From the NCBI GenBank assembly GCA_033807775.1, contig CM066320.1:184310784-184374783 (forward strand): a DNA stretch of 64,000 nt, given 5' to 3'. Position 1 is the first letter of the stretch; each line of letters starts with the position of its first letter. The position numbers and the translations under genes are program-made. Under the pieces are notes generated by a model. The model was not told the DNA's origin. It was given only the letters and a program-made list of their open reading frames with translations, and did no database searches. Positions 46,002 to 56,565 of the stretch are shown here, piece after piece. This stretch comes from Saussurea involucrata (Eukaryota > Streptophyta > Magnoliopsida > Asterales > Asteraceae).

Positions 46002-48386
46002 TTAGTTTTGCTTGGGTACCCACTTCACCATGTATACGCGTTTGTCAGTGGAAGTAGTTGGAATGGGTTCAGCAGTCTTCGCAGCATTTGAAGATTCAGC
46101 TTTGTCTTTCTTCACTTTGGTCAATTTCTTGACCTCAGCGGTAGGAGTCACCTTGACCTGAATTGCAACTGGTTTGGTCTTCTTGGGTGCTATCTTCACC
46201 TTAGCTATCTTATCAGCTTTGGTGGCTGTGGGGCACTTACTTGCAATATGATCGGTAAGTCCACAGTGATAACATTTCCTATAACTAAAATTAGTTCTAG
46301 GACCACTTGAGTGTTGAGCTTTTAATTTGGAATTAGAAGTGCCAGCACCAAGTACACTATTGGTTTTTGAAATAGGACGAACATTCAGTTCTTCAGATTT
46401 CTTACCAAGGATATCTACTCTGAGTCTAGGAGTAGGTCGCTGAACTGATCCAGAGGTCTGATTTCTAGAACCAGATGAATGAATCACTAAGGCTTTGGAA
46501 GCATTCAGCTTAGGTACTAAGGTACCCTTCTGAGGATTTTGATAAATAACAATTCCTTTACCTTTGTCTTTAGAGACAGAGGTAGGTTTTGAATAAACCA
46601 TTTTCTCCTTACCTTTTGAGGAGGTAGGAGTTTCCTCAGGGATTGGTGTAATCGACGAGGAGTACTGAGATGAAGAAGTGTCAGCTACTGAGGATACGAA
46701 CGTTCCAAATTTAAGCATTGAACGTTCAGTGGTTGGTTTTGGAGTATCATATTTATAACCCAGACCACGTTTATCACTCAGAGGAATCTGAGCCTTAATT
46801 ATCTCAGTGATCTTTGTTGAAGAATTACACCATCCTTCAACAGTAGCTTGTTCAGCTTTTAATGCAGCGATAGCTTTTGCTCGTTCGATTTTGACTAGCT
46901 GATTTATATAGACTTGATCTTTAAAATCTTCTTCAAATTTAGAAAGCTTTTCTATTTGAAGGTGGCAGTTTTTAAGCTTTTCAGCGAGATCAAGATTTTG
47001 GTTTTCAACCACAGCTTTGCCGTTCATGGCTTCGTATAAACTTCTAGTCAGCAGTTCGATTTTACGGAGACTATCATCTTCATCAATATTTGCAATATTG
47101 GTAAAGAAGGAAGGTGATACCTGAATGGCAGATGTTGAAGTGGAGGGAATGTCTGAACTTTCTTCCTCTTCTTCAATCTTGGCCATGAGACATTGATTTG
47201 CTTCATCATCTTCAGAATCAGATGATGAGGCTTCTTCATCAGAAGCAGCCCAATCATAGTCAGCCATCAGGCCTTTTCCTTTCTTCTTAAAGCTTTTCAG
47301 CTTTGCATACTTTTCCTTCAGCTTTGAGTATTTGTCATCTTTATTCCTTGGAACAAAGGATTTCTTTGTAAAAGCTGAAGGTCTCATGATTTTCTTTGAC
47401 CTGCACTCGTTAGCGAAATGACCTGTCTTTTCGCAGTTGAAACAAGTAGCAGTAGCCTTATCAACAAAAGCTGATGACTTAGGCTTGTCAGCTATAGAAA
47501 GAGTTTTGTTCTTTCTAAACATTTTCTTCTTGGCGAATCTCCTGAACTTTTTAGTTAGGAGAGCCAAGGATTCATCATCATCTGAAGAATCAGAATCTGA
47601 TGACCTTTCAGAGTTACTTTCTAACTCAGTGATAGTGACCACGGGTCGCTGAGTAGAAGGTTCCTCTGAGATTAAAGCAACAGGGGTGCTTTTGGAATCT
47701 TTTACAAGATTCTTCTTAAGATGGCTAGATTGCTCATGATTCAGCAATGTGCCATATAAGGTAGCAAGTGTCATTGATCTTAGATCTTTTGACAGCTTGA
47801 GACACATGGAATAATTGTCCCAGCTTTCAGGTAAACATTCTAAAAACTTTGTCAGCACTTCAAAGTTAGAATATTCCTTACCAACCGTTTTAAGATCTAT
47901 AATTAAGCAATTAAAACGTTGATGAACTTCAGAGAGAGTTTCATTCTTACCAGAAATGAAGCTTTCGTATTGTCTTACCAGGTTGATCTTTCTTGAATCC
48001 TGGACTTCAGACGTTCCTTCATACTGAACACATATTGTGTCCCACATGGCTTTTGAGGATTTCAGGTTCATGACGGAATGGTAGACTTCGTCAGGAAGGG
48101 CCATGGATAGTATGGATCTGGCTTTTGTATCTATAGCCACTTTCTTCTTATCTTCATCGGTCCACATGTGTATTTCCTTTGGAATCAGCCTTTTAGGAAT
48201 AGCAGCTCGAGTTGCAGTGGCTGGAACTAAAGGATCAATAGTTACAGGGATGTGTGGGCCGTTTTCAAGATAGTAGGTCATAGTAGGGTCAACACCTTCT
48301 AGGAAGAGCATCATCCTATTTTTCCATAAGTTGAAGTTGTCTCTGGAAAATCTAGGGGGTTTTGCAAGAGAACCATTGTCTATATA
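46002..48386 (-). CDS. SIRE-like Copia gag
   Basis: The frame is open from 48386 to the TAA at 46002-46004 (about 790 codons); the first in-frame ATG is at 48314. Codons upstream of that ATG still read as gag (SRDNFNLWKNRMM), so the true start has been lost to rearrangement at about 48390. Features: a UBN2-type capsid region (residues ~10-210 from the ATG), two CCHC zinc knuckles (CFNCEKTGHFANEC and CYHCGLTDHIASKC), an acidic Ser-Asp-Glu patch between them and a basic Lys-rich C-terminus. Two widely spaced knuckles and a gag this long fit SIRE-type elements. It forms the virus-like particle that packages element RNA. UAA separates it from pol in the same frame. Confidence 0.88.
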   Translation of the reverse strand, partial: YIDNGSLAKPPRFSRDNFNLWKNRMMLFLEGVDPTMTYYLENGPHIPVTIDPLVPATATRAAIPKRLIPKEIHMWTDEDKKKVAIDTKARSILSMALPDEVYHSVMNLKSSKAMWDTICVQYEGTSEVQDSRKINLVRQYESFISGKNETLSEVHQRFNCLIIDLKTVGKEYSNFEVLTKFLECLPESWDNYSMCLKLSKDLRSMTLATLYGTLLNHEQSSHLKKNLVKDSKSTPVALISEEPSTQRPVVTITELESNSERSSDSDSSDDDESLALLTKKFRRFAKKKMFRKNKTLSIADKPKSSAFVDKATATCFNCEKTGHFANECRSKKIMRPSAFTKKSFVPRNKDDKYSKLKEKYAKLKSFKKKGKGLMADYDWAASDEEASSSDSEDDEANQCLMAKIEEEEESSDIPSTSTSAIQVSPSFFTNIANIDEDDSLRKIELLTRSLYEAMNGKAVVENQNLDLAEKLKNCHLQIEKLSKFEEDFKDQVYINQLVKIERAKAIAALKAEQATVEGWCNSSTKITEIIKAQIPLSDKRGLGYKYDTPKPTTERSMLKFGTFVSSVADTSSSQYSSSITPIPEETPTSSKGKEKMVYSKPTSVSKDKGKGIVIYQNPQKGTLVPKLNASKALVIHSSGSRNQTSGSVQRPTPRLRVDILGKKSEELNVRPISKTNSVLGAGTSNSKLKAQHSSGPRTNFSYRKCYHCGLTDHIASKCPTATKADKIAKVKIAPKKTKPVAIQVKVTPTAEVKKLTKVKKDKAESSNAAKTAEPIPTTSTDKRVYMVKWVPKQN

Positions 48387-48390
48387 CTAC

Positions 48391-48729
48391 AAATCCTTGA
48401 TCTTCTTCTTCTTTCTTACGGTTGAAATCAAAACCTCAAACCTCACACAAATCACTTTTTCTCTTTTCTCTCCTTTCTTTCTCTTTTCTTTGCTGGAACC
48501 GAAACCCAATAAAGTCAAATGAGGACATGCCTCTATATTTAGCCCATACCTAGATAGGATGACTCATATACCAAAACTTACCAAACAATCCCTTATACTT
48601 TAAGGAATGACATAGAAACCCCTATGTTGATCATTTCTTTTAATTTATAATTTATCCCAAAATTACAAACTTATCCCCAAAGTTTATAATTATAATTTAT
48701 AAAAAATTAAGGAAATTCGGGATGTTACA
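48391..48729 (-). mobile_element. Partial Gypsy LTR fused to gag
   Basis: On the minus strand the segment begins TGTAACATCCCGAATTTCC, a typical Gypsy LTR start, and runs about 340 bp to a junction next to the gag frame at about 48390. The rest of that LTR is missing. It replaces the normal SIRE leader and the gag start codon. Confidence 0.55.
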
Positions 48730-48818
48730 TTTTTGCAGTTGTGGATCACATGTGATCCAGTACATGGCAGACGCTCCTCGCGTTCTCGTAAATAGGTACG
48801 CTCCTCGTTTGAACCTTC
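48730..48818 (-). mobile_element. MITE fragment (one end)
   Basis: GGATCACATGTGATCC, ACGCTCCTCGCGTTCTCG and CGCTCCTCGTTTGAACCTT match one arm of the complete MITE at 59903-60160. It is followed by a TA run. Confidence 0.65.
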
Positions 48819-48837
48819 CTATATATATATATATATA

Positions 48838-49069
48838 GGACGATAATCAAATGAGAACCTAAAATAGGTTGAGAACCGTAAAAACCAATCTAAGCCGTTA
48901 ATTGATTTTAATCTATAGACATTATTATAGGCAAAAATAGGTTGAGAACCATGTGAACCTATGAATTAATTTTTATGTTTTTAAAACCATAGGATCAAAA
49001 CCAAATGATGACTTAGATCGGTTCCTACGGTTTTCAACCTATTTTTGGTTCTCACGTGATTTAACCCCT
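48838..49069. mobile_element. MITE with ~55-bp terminal inverted repeats
   Basis: The left arm (ATGAGAACCTAAAATAGGTT, GAGAACCGTAAAAACC) matches the reverse complement of the right arm with a few changes. It is 232 bp long and is flanked on both sides by TATATATA, so the target was probably TA. Confidence 0.75.
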
Positions 49070-49078
49070 ATATATATA

Positions 49079-49297
49079 GGTGGGTTCATACGAAAACGCG
49101 AGGACGACCGCCCTATGTACAAAATCACATGTGATTCACAGTACAAACCGCGGGACAAGCCGCGCGCTTTGCAAACCGCGGGACAAACTGCGCGGGTCCA
49201 GAGTTTTAATCACATGATTTTGTACAAAATCACATGTGATTTTGTACATGGGCGGCCGTCCTCACGTTTTCTTAAATAGTTAGCGTTCTCGTTTGAA

Positions 49298-49302
<5 letters not shown>
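49079..49302. mobile_element. MITE, ACATGTGATT family
   Basis: Arms carry GGTTCATACGAAAACGCGAG on the left and CTCACGTTTTCTTAAATAGT ... GTTTGAACC on the right, plus ACAAAATCACATGTGATT in both. The core has AACCGCGGGACAA repeats. It is the same family as 59903-60160. Followed by (CT)n(TA)n at 49303-49370. Confidence 0.75.

Positions 49303-49370
<68 letters not shown>
49303..49370. repeat. (CT)n(TA)n microsatellite
   Basis: A CT run followed by a TA run of about 20 units, at the junction of two elements. Confidence 0.95.
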
Positions 49371-49371
<1 letters not shown>

Positions 49372-49374
<3 letters not shown>

Positions 49375-50653
49375 GCCCTTCTTTTGCTAACCAGCCCATT
49401 GGTACTAACCGTGCTAACCGATCACAACCATATATTATTAAGATCAACGGTTATAATTAAATCAAGGATTATAATATTATTTAAAATTAAAAAAGAGAAG
49501 GTTGACATTTGTGCATAAGTGCACAGGGGCATTTTTGTCCAAACCAATAAAGATTAAAAATGGAATGGTTATCACCTAATTTTAAGGGATGGTTATCACA
49601 TCTCTTCAAAAATAAATCGTGGGTATCTTCCACCATTTCTCTCACCACCTCCGCCTTCCTCCCACCACCTCCGCCGCCTCCGCCTTCCTCCCGCCTCATT
49701 CGCCATCGTTTACAAGCATCTCAAGCGCCTCCGCCTTCCTCTCACCACCTCCGCCGCCTCCGCCTTCCTCCCACCACCTCCGCCGCTTCTGCCTTCCTCT
49801 CACTACCTCCGCCGCCTCTGCCTTCGTTTACAAGCATCTCAAGCGTCTCCGCCTTCCTCCCACCACCTCCGCCGCCAACGAGGTCACCGGATCTGACTAT
49901 TGCTCCGTCGCCGGAGCATTCATCAGATTCAACAATTTTCTTATGTGCATATGTGCACATAAACTGTGCATATGATTATTTTGGCATGTTGGTTTGATTA
50001 TTCTTATGGTATACACGCTATTTGTTTATGTGCATATGTGCACATAAACTGTCGTACTTATTTATTCAACAATCTGATTATGTGCATATATGTACATAAA
50101 CTGTGCATATGTGCATTCTGGCCTGTTGGTTTGATTATTTTTATGGTATAAACGATATTTGTTTATGTGCATATGTGCACATAAAGTATCATACCAGATT
50201 ATTAAACAATTTGCTTATGTGCATATGTGCACATAAACTGTGCATATGTGCATTCTGGCCTATTGGTTTGATTATTCTTGTGGTATAAACGATATTTGTT
50301 TATGTGTATATGTGCACATAAACTATCATACCAGATTATGTTGATCGATATCTTCTTTAAAATTAAAAAACTTCTTTTAAATAAAACAGATTTTGAAAAT
50401 CAAGGATTTTGATAAGTTTGTTTATCACTTAAGAGAAAAAAATGACACAAATAAAGCAAGAGAATCGTGGCATGATTTGAGAAATATATGGCTATAAAAA
50501 AGGAAAGAGAATATTAAATTCAAATGCCCATTTTACCCTCATTTGAAGTAATTAGCGTGAACCTAAACAAGACAAAATGGAGCATTATGATTGGTCAATA
50601 ATCGGTTAGCACGATTAGTACCAATGGGTTGGTTAGCAAAAGAAGGGGACCCT
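49372..50653. mobile_element. TIR element E1, 1.28 kb
   Basis: About 50-bp inverted ends: GGCCCTTCTTTTGCTAACCA on the left and TGGTTAGCAAAAGAAGGGGA on the right, continuing with GTGCTAACCGAT and its complement. It is flanked by TA runs. Inside are a GC-rich minisatellite (49630-49890, CCACCTCCGCCGCCTCCGCC units) and a ~135-bp tandem region (49935-50340) carrying TATGTGCACATA palindromes. A 145-residue Pro-rich frame (49560-49997) exists but looks like a repeat artefact. Superfamily not determined. An inverted relative is at 60250-61329. Confidence 0.75.
49630..49890. repeat. CCTCCGCC minisatellite
   Basis: Variable 27-40-bp units of CCACCTCCGCCGCCTCCGCC and GCGCCTCCGCCTTCCTCTCA type. The units lack stops in several frames, which explains long Pro/Ser-rich open frames on this strand. 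Confidence 0.85.
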
Positions 50654-50665
50654 ATATATATAGAG

Positions 50666-50697
<32 letters not shown>
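50654..50697. repeat. (TA)n microsatellite
   Basis: A TA run with one GAG interruption between E1 and the Helitron end. Confidence 0.9.
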
Positions 50698-50698
<1 letters not shown>

Positions 50699-51990
50699 CT
50701 AGTGATCGTACCCGCACGATGCAGCGGGACGCAATTCGATTATGAAACCAAATACTCAAATCCTCAATCTTGCTACCTGCTTTGTATTATTTCTTATAAA
50801 ATAGGCATTATCTAGATATGTCTCAAAAAATTCAATTGATGCATAGGTCTCATTAGAGCTCATTTCTCAATCCAAGAGGAATAACTAAAAGATGAAGATA
50901 ATTCATAATGCAATAGTCAATCCAACACAAACCGGTGAAAATCGAACATTAGATGCATAGTTTGATACCATCAACTTCTCGATATTAATTTTATAGATCT
51001 ATGTGATTCTATATCGTAAATTGGATAGTATATAAAATAAATATTAATATGATCGATTGATCAAAGATTTGGAAATGGAATTGATGGATAATGAGGTTTT
51101 CAAAGTCAAAACATTGGTTGTTTTTAGCTTTTAACAACCGACTTATGCATTAATAATTTGTAATTTTTGCAACTTGTGACTAAAAAGAAAAATTAGAAAT
51201 TTATATTTATGCATACTTGAACGTTAAAACATTTGTAAGAAATATATGTTAACAATGTGCAAAAGCTATGTCTTCTGTGATGAAAATATGTAGTTACACG
51301 AAATTCCAAACAAACAGACAAGGTAAAGAAAATGGAGTCTAATGAATTTCTTTAAGGACTCATATTCATATAAGACTATGCATGAAAATCAAGTCGACGT
51401 CTTATAATTTAAAAAGTTATTCCTTCAAAACAGGCGTCTCCGTGACCGTCAGTGAACACAAACCTCCTGCACGAAATGAAGTATGAAACGAAAGCATAAC
51501 ATACGTCTTACCGCCACCGATTCTGAACCGATGACCGAACCTAACCTTTTGTCCCCTACACTGCTGGGTTTACCAACCAATCGTCCATTCAAACGAACCT
51601 AAATTTAAATTCTATTTCAAATCTAAAGTAGAACACAAATTAAAATGTTATTAATTCACACCTAAAAACACAAAGTTAAATATTGTTTCAAACCAAAAAA
51701 GAATACATAATTAAACATTGGGTGTGGTGGGTAACGACATAGGATTCATCGTACCCGGAGTTCCTCCAAAAGACTGCATTTTTCTCAATAACAAGAACAC
51801 TTCATCGGCTTTCCCAAGATGTGCAAACCCGCTAATCATAGAATTCCATGTTGCTAAATCCGGTTTAAGTCCATCTGACTGTAACATCGTAAACAATCCG
51901 ATAGCGTTTTCACCCTCGTTCCTCATCGTCACATATATCATTGAATTCCACGTGATCAGGCTCCTAACTGAGAGAAAAGTTAGGGTTTTG
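50699..51990 (-). mobile_element. Helitron (minus strand) carrying a PPR fragment; 5' end not found
   Basis: On the minus strand the 3' end reads CCCGC-TGCATCGT-GCGGG, TACGATCA, CTAG at 50702-50699, then T, which is a Helitron terminus with its hairpin. The element must extend to higher coordinates, over the PPR gene fragment at 51711-51969. No TC 5' end could be fixed, so the right limit is a guess. Between 50703 and 51700 no gene is seen. Confidence 0.55.
51711..51969 (-). pseudogene. PPR protein gene fragment
   Basis: The frame gives LITWNSMIYVTMRN, then the unit GLKPDLATWNSMISGFAH with LGKADEVFLLLRKMQSFG, i.e. one full and one partial pentatricopeptide repeat (PPRs bind organellar RNA in arrays of many repeats). 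It ends in unrelated residues and a stop. Lacking targeting peptide and other repeats, it is a fragment, most likely captured by the Helitron whose 3' end lies 1 kb away in the same orientation. Confidence 0.7.
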
Positions 51991-52107
51991 CAGTTTGGAG
52001 AGGACGTGGGTTAGAAATAACTGATGTTTGTGGGAGGCCATTTTCAGATAATAGCAAGGAAGAGAAATATCTTAGATTAGATCTTGTTTATGAGATTAAA
52101 CAAATCT

Positions 52108-52119
52108 GCTCTGATACCA
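52108..52119 (-). other. Primer binding site of SIRE-like element
   Basis: TGGTATCAGAGC on the minus strand, complementary to initiator-Met tRNA, two bases from the 5' LTR. Confidence 0.85.
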
Positions 52120-52121
52120 CT

Positions 52122-53095
52122 TGTTGGTCCCGAAAGGCCTATACAAGTTTGTAGAAGGGGGGGGGGGGGGGGGGGGTTGAATACAAACACGCTATTTTAC
52201 TTTTCTAAATTGTTTATTGATAAATCATTAACAATTTACAGCTTGTTGCGGAAACAAGATTAAGGATAAACCTAAATCTAAACAAGTTGGAACACTAAGG
52301 TTTCTTGCACTAAGAAAGATATGGAGATTACTAATAAAATCCTATCTTGAGAGAGATTTGAACTTGTCCAGAGTTAGCAAGTTACTTCAAATGAAGTGAG
52401 TTCATCTCTTTATATACTGCATGCATTTAATGCAATTCAGTATACACTTTACACGTGTCATCAGCGGATTGGTTGCATGTCATTGACCTTTGTTGACAAC
52501 CTTATTAGCCGTAAAGATGAACAGTGTAGTATCAGAGTGGTTGTACGATCTCAGATTTTCGGAGGTTCTTTTCTGACATTTCGTACGGTGGCGTGCAAGG
52601 GAGGTTAAGACAAAAGTACTTTGTACGGAGGACTTCATGATCAGCTTTCGTTGATTCAACGATTATCATTTACTATTCAGCGAATGATAAAGTTCAGCGA
52701 TAGCTGAAGTCTTGTACTTGATACTTCACGTTGAGTGGACAAATCTGAGTCTTCGCTGATCCGCATCAGTTTATTTGTAGACTTGTCGCTGGTTCTTGAG
52801 CTTGATCTTCGACTTCAGCGTAGAACCTTTGTTGACGTGAAACTTGTCTTCAGGGATTATAAGTAAACAACTAACTTATCAGCGATCACCATAAGGACTG
52901 AACAGACTCAGCGCATTATGGTGAACAGTGTTCGCTGAATGTTTAATTTAAAGAGCGAGAGTTCCTATCAGCGGTACTGTAAGATCTTAGTACTTATCAG
53001 CGATAGTGAAACTCTGATACATATTGTTTACATACAATTTTCACTAAGTATTTAAGAGAGGGTCATTATCAAATCACTGAGGGTTTGGATCAACA
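52122..53095 (-). repeat. 5' LTR of SIRE-like element
   Basis: 974 bp, including the TATA box at 52409-52416 and a G run of about 19 at 52158-52176 (interrupted and shorter in the other LTR). Confidence 0.9.
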
Positions 53096-56000
53096 AGAAT
53101 CATGTTGAGAGTAGCAAGGATAAGCATGTACGGTGCGTTCATAGTGACACCTGGCCAGTGTCATGGTGAACCTACTAGTACATGTGCATACTTGAATTGC
53201 TTTCATGTGATGATCGTTGGGGTAGTGAAGGAGGTCCTAAGCTAGTAGTCGTTGGAATAGATGGACGATTCTAGTATTAGTCACTTGGAGTGACGATGAG
53301 CATGATATTTGCTTTAAGTAGACCGTTTCGAGTCAAGATTGATGGTTGGACTAGAACGATAGGCTTGTTGAGCCGATTTTGATTCGAGGAAAAACCGTAA
53401 GGTTAATTGATGTAATTCCCAACACAACTTAAGATGGTGAAAGCATCTGGATGACAATAGTGGACCGGAGAGATTTGGAAGAGTATGAGTTGAGACGTTG
53501 AATGCCGACTAAGTCATGCACAAAGTTATTTTGGAAATAAATTGCATCAACTATTTCTTGTGTTTCCAATCCTTATATGGATTGTGTTTTGAATTTTGAG
53601 AAAATGATTAGCACACACACAAGATTTCAAATCATGGTTTTGAACGTGCATGAAACCATTTTATTGCGAGAGTTGCAAACTCCGTCGGGATTTGTTTTGC
53701 TTTATTTCATTATTGTTCAACATTGGTTTCGGATATAATGATAATCATATTTTTATGATGTTTAAGAGGTTGGGCAATGACTACGGCTTGTGACTTTAAC
53801 ATTGGATCTCCTCCACATATGTTAGAGTTTGGGCGGAAAGTTGTCTTCCATAATATCTATGTAAAATTATTTTGGGAATTTGTTTAATGTGAATTGTTAA
53901 ACAACGTTGTTTATGGGGTATTACCCGAGAAGGGAATTTTTGGGATTTTGGCGTCTCATTTATGATTTTGCTTATAGCAATTTGGCTTTGGGAAGCATGA
54001 TGTTTAGCGCCGTTTTATTGACTTGGAGTCGTTGAGTCCATTGAGGTTCACGGAGTTTTGTTTTACGTGTGAGTATAATTTCACAAGGTGCATACTTTAA
54101 TTACTTATGTGAAAGGTTTATAAGTTATGTTGGGCATTTGGTCCCACTCGAGTTTTGTTGAGAAAAGTTAATTGTATGCCATAAGGCGACTAAGAAGAGA
54201 TGAGTGTGGAACTCTAGTGTCGCGTAACTTTTCTTTCAAAGGTTTGTGTTACTAAGTATTTCGTTGCATATAGTTCAGTGTATGGATTGATTTATACGTG
54301 GCTTAAGTGATGCATGAAAGAACATTTTGTTGACATTTCATAATGACTTGCTTGGTGCGATTTTGGTCAGTTAAATGTTTTATTATCATTTCATGTAAAT
54401 GCGTTATATCGACTTAGGGGTATGCATAGCTTGGTAACCATTGTTTCTCGACACTTTGTTAAACGAAACACGAGTGGAATTATTTTATTAACTCATCGTA
54501 TAAATGATGACCATTTGGTCAAAGGGTGTTTTGATGTTATGGAAATCATGCATAGTTCGCCATATTTTACATTTTGAAAACACAACGGTGTGAGTCGTTG
54601 ACAGCTGGTCAACTTTGATTCGAAGAACGTTTTGGAAAATTGTAAACCTTTGGTATTAGAGAAAATGGAGATTTTGGATGTTTTAATAAATAAACTTTTA
54701 AGCATCATCGTTTCGACGTTTTATGTTCCAAGTACGAAATTTTGAGGAAAGTGCTTCGTGATAAAGATTTTAGAAAACTTGTTTGTATAAAGTTATGATG
54801 CGTGGAATTCTTATGTTTTGAACATTAATGCGCACCGTTGGTGCAATTTGGAATTTGAAAATAGGTTTGAACCCTTTTTGGTGTCAATAAATTATTAACA
54901 CTAATTTCCTCGTATGTTTTGGAAAAACGCATTGTTGTGTGCAAGTTTGCCAAAAACATTTTATTCAAATGTCATTATAGGACCGGATGAGAAATCTTGG
55001 GAAATCAATTTAAAGGATTTCATCTCTTGAAATTTTGGTGTGAGTTATTTGGTGCATGTGTGTGATTACAAGAAATTTCTAAGAAGTGTTACAAGCTTGC
55101 ATGTCTACCCCAATTTGAAATTTTCTCATGATGTTTTAGTCGATAATTTCAAATGATGGAAACATATTGGTTTTGTCTTAAATAAGGAACTTGCACAAGT
55201 TGTTTTGTATTTTGATTGAGGTGTAATTATGAATCGTTTCCTTGTTTTGTATAATAAACTAACGTGCGCAAATTTTGATTGGTAAATCTTGTTCCATGCC
55301 ATTTTATGGTTAGAAGGAAAATTTTGGAGTCAAATGTCGTTGGACTTCTTTTGAAATACGTGCACACCTTTTGTTGCACCCTGTTTAAAGCCGAGCAATT
55401 ACTTTGCGTGCATGTCATGAGTCAATCCATACTAGAACCATGGCGGTTCAATTAAAGAAGTTGTTTATTACGCTTTTTGCGTTTGTGAACAATCTGAACT
55501 GCAATGAAATAATTTTCGACATGCTTTTCATATGTGGGACGAGCGTGTCCGTTTTTGCGTAACTACCGAATTGATGATAGTAGTTTTTCTGTGCGTACAA
55601 TTTATTTGATATGAAAAGCTTTGCGTTGAAAATTTTGTGAAAGGTTGATTGACTGGCATATTTATTGATTAACGCACTTGAAAACCTTGAACTCATTAGG
55701 ACCTTGGAGAGGTTAAGTAACCCATTTGAAGGTAAGTATGTAGAACCTCGACTGTGAAGAGTTGGGCGTTCAGGCACGTGGAATGACTATAGGCCGGATG
55801 ATATCGGTAGCAAAGTCAATGTGTTTGTGGTAATTGGAGGGTTAGACTCGCGGTAACGCACCTCGTGGTTGGTGTAGCCGTTTTGTTGACAACCTTAGTT
55901 TTGTGGAAACACTCGGTAAACGGAACTCAGGTGTGGAGTCCTGTTAGAGTTCAAAGCTTGGTGGTATAACTAGGTGTCAACCTTTGTGGGTTTGAGGTCG

Positions 56001-56565
56001 GAAACCGTTAGTGTAATCGGGGGGATTGTAGTCCGATTTTAAAAGAATGATGGTGATGGTGGTAGTAACCTTAAGATGCTCAATTGTGACGAGTGGTGTT
56101 GGTGGAATAACCTTCGTGTATGGTTACAGAACCTGTCAGTTTGATGATTGATGTTGGGATGGATTCTTGGAGTCTATTAGAACTCGTTGGATGTAGATGG
56201 CAACTAATGATAGGAATAATCAGAATCGATGATTCCGTTGGGTTCGTTAGCGAACAAACCTTGGGTTGACTTAAAATCGGAAATCGAAATCGGGATGTAT
56301 GGAACATCTAAGGTTGGGAGACAACCGAAGTCGTCTAACTAAGAGTTATTCCAGTTGTCGGAGTGTTCTCCCGAACATAAGTACAGTGTACTTGAAGGGG
56401 CTTTGTTGATAAGCAATTGTTCGAGGATTTGTCTTGATAGACTGTGTGGGGGGAATTTAGATTCCAGTTAGGAACTGATAAATTATAGTCGGTGTTGAAT
56501 TGGATACCCTTGGGTTGTAAAGGATATAGATTTTGAGGACGAAATCGTTTTAAGGTTGGGAGGAT
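53096..56565 (+). other. Internal region of Gypsy A, non-coding
   Basis: Continuation of the outer element after the SIRE insertion. It aligns in stretches with Gypsy B's internal region (GATGATCGTTGGGGTAGTG, GGGTATGCATAGCTTGGTAA) but contains no usable gag-pol frame. The end GATTTTGAGGACGAAATCG matches the pol-end relic of Gypsy B. The polypurine tract GGTTGGGAGGAT ends at 56565. Confidence 0.75.

Larger units (their letters stand above)
27336..53095 (-). mobile_element. SIRE-like Copia element with third ORF
   Basis: Direct LTRs of 972 and 974 bp at 27336-28307 and 52122-53095 flank minus-strand gag, pol and a long third ORF. The target duplication AGAAT is exact (27331-27335 and 53096-53100). 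The primer binding site (52108-52119) adjoins the right LTR and a polypurine tract (TAGGGGGAGAT on the minus strand, 28308-28318) adjoins the left one. A poly-G run about 30 bp inside each LTR resembles the conserved AGAGGGGGGTGAATA motif of SIRE/Maximus LTRs. The 25.8-kb span includes a nested 9-kb Gypsy element, MITEs and a Helitron end. Confidence 0.9.

Noticed and set aside
49560..49997. Pro/Ser-rich frames in E1, and similar ones at 60646-61199 in E2
   Set aside because: Several frames are open at once over a minisatellite without stops. Shared peptides follow from shared DNA and give no sign of selection for protein.
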